Source: Betaproteobacteria bacterium
GTDB taxonomy: Bacteria; Pseudomonadota; Gammaproteobacteria; Burkholderiales; SG8-41
Reading direction: 5' to 3'
Assembly: GCA_025363435.1 (NCBI GenBank)
Contig: JANYDY010000024.1
Location: forward strand, 1 to 47,247
Length of the DNA: 47,247 bases
In this document: positions 42,275 through 47,247 of the stretch, piece by piece
Position numbering within the stretch: position 1 is the stretch's first letter
Layout: each line of letters opens with the position of its first letter
The notes under the pieces: generated by a model
Seen by the model: only the letters and a program-made list of their open reading frames with translations
What the model was told of the DNA's origin: nothing
The model's database searches: none
Position numbers and translations under genes: made by a program

Positions 42275-42943
42275 ATGCAGGACACAGCAAGCCAGCACGC
42301 CTATGGTTTTTTAACCCGGCCCGAAGTGCAGTTTCTCGACGCCGCGGTCGAGCGGCTGATCCCCGCCGATGAACTCGGGCCCGGCGCCTGCGATGCCGGG
42401 GTCACCGCTTACATTGACCGCCAGCTCACCAGCACTTGGGGCATGCACGGGCGCAACTATCGCAGCGGCCCCTGGGTCGAGGGCACACCGCAGCAGGGTT
42501 TTCAGTCGCGCCTGATGCCGCAGGAAATTTACCGCTACGGCATTGCAGAGACCGATGCGCACTGCAAGCGCCAGTACGGCAAGGCCTTCCGCATGCTGAC
42601 CGGCGAACAACAGGACGAAGTGCTGCACGCGCTTGAGAAAGACAGCATCGAACTGCCGTCGCTGCCGGCCAAATTGTTTTTCGGCCTGTTGTGGCGCAAT
42701 ACCGAAGAAGGTTTTTTCAGCGACCCGGTCTACGGCGGTAATCGCGACAAGGCCGGCTGGCGTCTGCTCGGTTTCCCCGGTGTGGCCGCTTCCAACTACA
42801 ACGAATTGATGTACACGCAAACCGAACCGTATCGCGTCGAACCCGTAAGCATTCTCGATATGCAGGAGGGCCGCGCCGCGCTCGACAACCAGGGGTATCC
42901 GAAACACGTGCCTGCGCAAAAGGATGGCCATGGCCGCAACTAA
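42275..42943 (+). CDS. Gluconate 2-dehydrogenase subunit 3-family protein (GMC partner subunit)
   Basis: 222 residues with AGAGGGAG upstream. The opening YGFLTRPEVQFLDAAVERLIPADELGPGACDAGVTAYIDRQL and the middle LTGEQQDEVLHALEKD..LPAKLFFGLLWRNTEEGFFSDPVYGGNRDKAGWRLLGFPG are the hallmark of the small subunit of FAD-dependent gluconate/sorbitol-type dehydrogenases. Classical members carry a Tat signal that exports the complex; none is visible here. The end overlaps the start of the GMC gene by 14 bp, so the two are translationally coupled. Confidence 0.88.
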   Translation: MQDTASQHAYGFLTRPEVQFLDAAVERLIPADELGPGACDAGVTAYIDRQLTSTWGMHGRNYRSGPWVEGTPQQGFQSRLMPQEIYRYGIAETDAHCKRQYGKAFRMLTGEQQDEVLHALEKDSIELPSLPAKLFFGLLWRNTEEGFFSDPVYGGNRDKAGWRLLGFPGVAASNYNELMYTQTEPYRVEPVSILDMQEGRAALDNQGYPKHVPAQKDGHGRN

Positions 42944-44693
42944 ACTCAAACCGGTCGACGCCGTCGTCGTCGGCACCGGGCTCGCCGGCAGCATCATGTG
43001 CAAATCGCTCGCCGAGACCGGCCTCAAGGTGGTCGGCTTCGAACGCGGCCGCCTGCTCGACACCCAGCATGATTTCGCCATGCCTTATGTGCACGACGAG
43101 CTCAAGTACGATCGTCACAGCGACATTCTGCAAAATCTCTCGCGCGAAACCATCACCTTCCGCAACAAGATGAGCGAGCTCGCGCTGCCGATGCGAGAGC
43201 TCGGTTCGTTCAAACCGGGCGAATGCGTCGGCGGCGCCGCAGTACATTGGGGCTGCCACGCGAAACGTTTTCTGCCGTGGGATTTCGCAGCGCGCAGCCA
43301 AACACTGGAACGTTACGGTGCGGCGCAAATCGCCGCCGACTGCACCACGCAGGACTGGGGCATCAGCTACGACGATCTGGAACCCTATTACGATCAGTTT
43401 GAGCATCTCTACGGCGTTGGTGGCAAAGCCGGCAATCTGAACGGCGTAATCGAAGCCGGCGGCAATCCGTTCGAAGGTGCGCGTTCACGCGAGTTTCCAA
43501 ACCCGGCATCAAAAACCACGCAGATCGGGCAGTTGTTCAGCGACGCCGTGCGCCAGTTCGGCTATTCGCCGCATTCGAACCCGACCGCGGCGATGACGCA
43601 GGCCTACACCAATCCGTACAAGCTGATGCTCGGCGAATGCATCGGCGGCGGTTTTTGCGGCGGCCATGTCTGCGCGCAGGGTGCGAAGGCCAATCCGCTC
43701 AATACCGTGGTGCCGGCGCTCGGCCGTCACGACAATTTCGAATTGCGCACGCTCGCCAACGTCATCAAGATCAATCTCGACTCCACCGGCAAACGCGCCG
43801 TCGGCGTCACCTATATTGACGCGCGCGGCCGCGAGTTCGAACAGCCCGCCGATCTGGTGGTGCTCTCCGCCTACACGTTCAACAACGTGCGGCTGCTGAT
43901 GCTCTCGGGCATCGGCAAACAATATGATCCGGCCAGCGGCACCGGCACGCTCGGCCGCAATTATTCGTACCAGACGCACGGCAAGGTACAACTGTTTTTC
44001 GAAGACCGCACTTTCAACCCCTTCATGGGCGGCGGCGGCCGCGGCACGGCGATCGATGATTTCAACGGCGACAATTTCGATCACGCCGGACTCGGTTTTA
44101 TCGGCGGCAGCTATGTCGCCGCGCAGACCAGCGGCGCTGCGCCGATCAAAAGCAAGCAGGTGCCGCCGGGCACGCCGGGCTGGGGCGCGGAATGGAAAAA
44201 AACCGCTGCGCATTATTACAACCGCAGTTTCGGCTTGAATCTGCACGGCAGCTGCCAAAGTTATCGCGACTGTTATCTCGATCTCGATCCGACTTATCGT
44301 GATGCCAATGGCCTGCCGCTCTTGCGCATGACTTTCGACTGGCATGACAACGAGAAAAAAATGATCAGCCACATCGTCGAGAAATCCGCCGAAATCGCCA
44401 AAGCGATCAGCCCGGCGAAAATGGGCAGCCATAAGCTGTCGGCGAAATACAGCATCGTGCCCTATCAAAGTACGCACAACATCGGCGGCGCAGTGATGGG
44501 CGACGATCCGGCGACCAGCGTGGTAAACAAATACCTGCAATCGTGGGACGTCAACAACGTGTTCGTCGTCGGCGGCAGCGCCTTTCCGCAGAACAGCGCC
44601 AATCCGCCGACCGCCACCATCGGCGCGCTGGCGTGCTGGGCCGCGGATGCGATCAAGGAAACTTATCTGAAAAAGCCCGGCTTACTGACCTGA
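42930..44693 (+). CDS. GMC-family FAD-dependent dehydrogenase, large subunit
   Basis: 587 residues from the ATG at 42930, six bases after AAAGGA; an ATG at 42924 overlaps that site. The FAD motif is VVVGTGLAGS (G15-G20). A cysteine group C237-x5-C243-x4-C248 (ECIGGGFCGGHVCAQGAKANP) matches the region that holds an iron-sulfur cluster in related glucose/gluconate dehydrogenases. The C-terminal catalytic pair is H in STHNIGG and N in FPQNSANPPTATIGALA. It should oxidise a sugar acid or polyol and feed electrons to quinone or cytochrome. The usual cytochrome c subunit gene is missing. Two Bug genes flank the operon. Confidence 0.88.
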   Translation: MAATKLKPVDAVVVGTGLAGSIMCKSLAETGLKVVGFERGRLLDTQHDFAMPYVHDELKYDRHSDILQNLSRETITFRNKMSELALPMRELGSFKPGECVGGAAVHWGCHAKRFLPWDFAARSQTLERYGAAQIAADCTTQDWGISYDDLEPYYDQFEHLYGVGGKAGNLNGVIEAGGNPFEGARSREFPNPASKTTQIGQLFSDAVRQFGYSPHSNPTAAMTQAYTNPYKLMLGECIGGGFCGGHVCAQGAKANPLNTVVPALGRHDNFELRTLANVIKINLDSTGKRAVGVTYIDARGREFEQPADLVVLSAYTFNNVRLLMLSGIGKQYDPASGTGTLGRNYSYQTHGKVQLFFEDRTFNPFMGGGGRGTAIDDFNGDNFDHAGLGFIGGSYVAAQTSGAAPIKSKQVPPGTPGWGAEWKKTAAHYYNRSFGLNLHGSCQSYRDCYLDLDPTYRDANGLPLLRMTFDWHDNEKKMISHIVEKSAEIAKAISPAKMGSHKLSAKYSIVPYQSTHNIGGAVMGDDPATSVVNKYLQSWDVNNVFVVGGSAFPQNSANPPTATIGALACWAADAIKETYLKKPGLLT

Positions 44694-44700
44694 CACTGCG

Positions 44701-45699
44701 ATGAAAATGCCGAACTCGCAAACGATGCACATGCACACTGCGCTGCTCGCAGCATGCATCGTCGGCACGACGGCACACGCCGCCGAAAACAGCCGCGGCG
44801 GCAACTATCCCGATCATCCGGTGCGTCTGGTCGTGCCGGCGCCGTCGGGCGGCAGCGTCGACGTGATGGCGCGGCTACTGGCGCGCCAGCTCGAGGCGCA
44901 ACTCGGCCAGACCATCGTCGTCGACAATCGCGGTGGCGCCAATGGCATTATCGGCATCGACATCGTGTCGAAAGCGCCACCCGACGGTTACACGCTGCTG
45001 AGCACCGCATCGGTATTCGCAATCAACCCGGCGATGTACCGCAAGCTGCCCTACAACACTGAAAAAGATTTTGTGCCGATCGCAAATTTCGCCAACGGCC
45101 CGGGTTATATATTTGTCGCTCACCCGTCGGTGCCGGCCACCACGCTGAAGGAACTGGTCGCACTGGCGCGCGAGAAACCGCTGCGTTACGGCACCGCCGG
45201 TATCGGCAACGGCCAGCATCTCGTCGGTGAACTGCTCAATATGACCGCCGGTATTCAGTTGCAGCACGTGCCGTACAAAGGCGGTGGCCCGGCGTTCAAC
45301 GCCGTGGTCGGCGGCGAAGTGCATGTGCATTTCGCCGCTGCCATCACGGCACTCGCCCACGTCAAGGCCAACCGCCTGCGCGCGCTCGGTTTTACCGGCA
45401 AGACGCGGCTGCCGGCGCTGCCCGAGGTGCCTACTTTCAGTGAGGCGGGTTATCCGGGTTTTGTCTACCAGACCGGCTGGCACGCGTGGTTTGCACCGGC
45501 GCGCACACCGGACGCCATCATTGAGCGTATGCACAGCGAGATCCGGCGCGCGCTCAACACGCCGCAATTGCGCGACAGCTTTCTCGCTGTCGGCTCCGAA
45601 CCGGTCAGCGATACGCGCGCGGAATTTGCGAAGACGCTGCGCGAAGATATCAAGCGCTACGCCGAAATCATCCGTGCGGCAAAAATCGAACTGCAATAA
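44701..45699 (+). CDS. Bug/TctC-family solute-binding protein, same operon as the GMC dehydrogenase
   Basis: 332 residues, starting 7 bp after the GMC gene. Signal peptide about MKMPNSQTMHMHTALLAACIVGTTAHAA. Mature part: YPDHPVRLVVPAPSGGSVDVMAR, IVVDNRGGANGIIGID, PDGYTLLSTA and HVPYKGGGPAFNAV. It has the extended QTGWHAWFAPARTP loop shared with the paralogue at 41067. Its placement suggests that its ligand is the substrate or product of the dehydrogenase (inference). Confidence 0.92.
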   Translation: MKMPNSQTMHMHTALLAACIVGTTAHAAENSRGGNYPDHPVRLVVPAPSGGSVDVMARLLARQLEAQLGQTIVVDNRGGANGIIGIDIVSKAPPDGYTLLSTASVFAINPAMYRKLPYNTEKDFVPIANFANGPGYIFVAHPSVPATTLKELVALAREKPLRYGTAGIGNGQHLVGELLNMTAGIQLQHVPYKGGGPAFNAVVGGEVHVHFAAAITALAHVKANRLRALGFTGKTRLPALPEVPTFSEAGYPGFVYQTGWHAWFAPARTPDAIIERMHSEIRRALNTPQLRDSFLAVGSEPVSDTRAEFAKTLREDIKRYAEIIRAAKIELQ

Positions 45700-45718
45700 T
45701 TCTTCCAGGAGCCCTTCG

Positions 45719-46678
45719 ATGAAAATGCATATTGCGTTTTGGCTGACTGCTGCAATCGCAGCAACTGCCGTGTCTGCGCAGAATTTTCCACAGCGACCCG
45801 TTCGCGTCATCGTGCCCTACGCGGCCGGCGGCGGCTCGGACATCACCATCCGCATCGTGCAGGCGCGCGCGATGGAACTGCTCGGTCAGTCGCTGATCGT
45901 CGACAACCGCGCCGGCGGCGGCACGCTGATCGGCACGCGCATGGTGCAGCTTGCCGGCGGCGACGGATATACGCTGGGCGTAATGGATCCGGCTTTCATC
46001 ATCAACCCGACGCTGGTCAAGGACGCCGGCTACGATGCGTTAAAGGATTTCACGCCGGTGACGCTGATCACCGCGACGCCGCTGATCCTGGTCACGCCGC
46101 CGTCGTTTCCGCCGAAGACCGTTCAAGAACTCGTCGATCACGTCAAAGCCAACGCAGGCAAGGTCAACTACGGTTCACCCGGCGACGGCAGCGCCGGACA
46201 CCTGGCGATGGAACAGTTCCGCAGTTTCTTCGGCCTGAAGATGATCCACATTCCATATAAGGGCGCGGGCCCCGCGGTGGTAGCAGTGGTCGCCGCCGAA
46301 GTGCCGATGCTGATCGCCGGCTCCGGCGGCGTGCCTTTCATACAGGATGGCCGTCTGCGCGGACTCGCCGCCACCAGCGCCAGGCGCCTGCCGGCGATAC
46401 CGAACGTGCCGACGTTTGCCGAACTCGGTTTTCCGCAGGTCAACGTGCAGACTTTTGCCGGCGTGGTTGCGCCGGCAGGCACACCGCCGGCAGCAATCAA
46501 AAAACTGCATGCGGCATTTGCCGGTGCAGTACAAACACCCGAGGTGAGAACGCGGCTAGAACAGCTCAACCAGTTTCCGGTCGGCAACACGCCGGAGGAA
46601 TTCGGTACTTTTCTCCGCGATAATCAGGCGCGGCTGGTCAAAGTGGTGCAGGACTCCAACATCAAACTGGAACGCTAA
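45719..46678 (+). CDS. Bug/TctC-family solute-binding protein
   Basis: 319 residues from the ATG at 45719 with AGGAG eight bases upstream, 19 bp after the preceding Bug gene; the open frame continues far upstream but overlaps it. Signal peptide: MKMHIAFWLTAAIAATAVSAQ. Mature part: NFPQRPVRVIVPYAAGGGSDITIR, IVDNRAGGGTLIGT, GDGYTLGVMD and HIPYKGAGPAVV. It is not especially close to its tandem neighbour. Its TAA shares a base with the ATG of the 2-hydroxyacid dehydrogenase, so the two are coupled. Confidence 0.92.
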   Translation: MKMHIAFWLTAAIAATAVSAQNFPQRPVRVIVPYAAGGGSDITIRIVQARAMELLGQSLIVDNRAGGGTLIGTRMVQLAGGDGYTLGVMDPAFIINPTLVKDAGYDALKDFTPVTLITATPLILVTPPSFPPKTVQELVDHVKANAGKVNYGSPGDGSAGHLAMEQFRSFFGLKMIHIPYKGAGPAVVAVVAAEVPMLIAGSGGVPFIQDGRLRGLAATSARRLPAIPNVPTFAELGFPQVNVQTFAGVVAPAGTPPAAIKKLHAAFAGAVQTPEVRTRLEQLNQFPVGNTPEEFGTFLRDNQARLVKVVQDSNIKLER

Positions 46679-47247
46679 TGAAACCGGATCTTGTCATCAT
46701 GCGCGCGATCTACGAGCCGGCGATCGCCGACCTCGAACGCGATTTCACCGTGCACTGTCTGTGGACAAAACAAGCGCCCGAGCAATTTCTGCGTGAACAT
46801 GGTGGCAACGTGCAAACCGTTGTGACAACCACGCCGTATGGCTTCAGCCTGCGCGATTTCGACACCTTCCCAAAACTCAAAATGCTCGCCTGCTTCGGCC
46901 CGTACTACAATTTAATCGATCTGGCCGTGGCAAAGACGCGTGGCATTGCCGTCACCCATACACCGGGCTCAACCGCCGAACCCGTCGCTGATCTCGCCAT
47001 GGGCATGATCATCGCGGTAATGCGGCGCTTGTGCGAAAGCGACCGTTTTGTGCGTGCCGATAAATGGCAGGCCGGCGTATTTCCAGCGGGCACCGAAGTG
47101 CGCGGCAAAACCTGCGGCATCGCCGGCTTCGGCCGCATCGGCCGCGAAATCGCACGCCTCGCCACCGCCTTCGGCATGAAGATCTGTTATCAGGGGCCGC
47201 GCCGCAAGGACGATGTGGCTTATCCGTACTACGAAGACCTCGAAGCA
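46678..47247 (+). CDS. D-isomer-specific 2-hydroxyacid dehydrogenase, N-terminal part
   Basis: 190 codons are present; the rest lies beyond the right edge. The catalytic-domain stretch LKMLACFGPYYNLIDLAVAKTRGIAVTHTPGSTAEPVADLAMGMIIAVMRR is followed by the NAD-binding glycine motif GIAGFGRIGREIARLATAFGM (about 143-162). The family reduces 2-oxo acids to D-2-hydroxy acids with NAD(P)H. It overlaps the Bug stop by one base (TAATG). Together with the GMC dehydrogenase this suggests turnover of a sugar acid or hydroxy acid (inference). Confidence 0.9.
   Translation, partial: MKPDLVIMRAIYEPAIADLERDFTVHCLWTKQAPEQFLREHGGNVQTVVTTTPYGFSLRDFDTFPKLKMLACFGPYYNLIDLAVAKTRGIAVTHTPGSTAEPVADLAMGMIIAVMRRLCESDRFVRADKWQAGVFPAGTEVRGKTCGIAGFGRIGREIARLATAFGMKICYQGPRRKDDVAYPYYEDLEA

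Noticed and set aside
43509-44540. 343-codon open frame antisense to the GMC dehydrogenase
   Set aside because: The GMC protein is complete in the plus frame; the antisense translation has no recognisable fold or ribosome site.
45284-45718. Possible 145-residue N-terminal extension of the Bug protein at 45719
   Set aside because: It overlaps the preceding Bug gene out of frame; a good ribosome site and signal peptide mark 45719 as the start.

Overview
The window looks like chromosomal DNA of a GC-rich betaproteobacterium, most probably of the order Burkholderiales. The basis is the extreme number of Bug/TctC-type periplasmic solute-binding proteins (14 genes in 47 kb), a density known mainly from Bordetella, Achromobacter, Cupriavidus and their uncultured relatives. 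Lone catabolic enzymes sit between these genes. No tRNA, rRNA, CRISPR array, phage gene or transposase was seen. The taxonomic call is inference from gene content.

Layout. 1-476: start of a type II NADH dehydrogenase (runs off the left edge). 557-1660: a Bug gene whose 5' end is interrupted by a palindromic repeat. 1752-13183: a long minus-strand run. In order of transcription it encodes a Bug protein, a fused 3-oxoacid CoA-transferase, a Bug, a TauD-like dioxygenase, a Bug, a secreted metallo-beta-lactamase-fold hydrolase, a Bug, a quinone-oxidoreductase-like MDR, an acetolactate-synthase-like ThDP enzyme, a diheme cytochrome c and a HIT-like protein. 13342-16152 (plus): CorA, an uncharacterised duplicated alpha/beta protein and a Bug. 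16204-18364 (minus): a CoxG-like protein followed by a second ThDP enzyme. 18512-24776: a lipoprotein with HExxH, an intradiol-dioxygenase-like Tat-type protein, a fumarylacetoacetase-family hydrolase, a protein with a TonB-like N-terminus, a Bug and an amidohydrolase lipoprotein. 24777-25141: a cluster of short palindromic repeats. 25142-28135: a double SnoaL-like protein and a divergent pair of Bug genes. 28411-31248: chrA behind a dyad-rich leader, a lectin-fold secreted protein and a lipoprotein. 31265-35560 (minus): a glyoxalase-fold protein, a Bug, a CocE/NonD hydrolase and a Bug.

35875-38889 is the most unusual part: the proteasome-like peptidase Anbu, an N-formylglutamate-amidohydrolase-like protein and a transglutaminase-fold protein that lacks the usual catalytic histidine, joined directly to the 3' part of a broken Ser/Thr kinase gene. 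38928-41012 holds MsrA, a 92-residue unknown, a PNPOx-family protein and a 57-residue membrane protein. 41067-47247 holds a GMC dehydrogenase with its subunit-3 partner, flanked by two similar Bug genes, then a further Bug gene translationally coupled to a 2-hydroxyacid dehydrogenase that runs off the right edge.

How it works together (inference): each Bug protein probably captures a small carboxylate or aromatic acid in the periplasm, and the neighbouring CoA-transferase, ThDP enzymes, dioxygenase, hydrolases and dehydrogenases would process such acids. No TctA/TctB membrane partners are present, so uptake must use partners encoded elsewhere, or the Bug proteins act as sensors.
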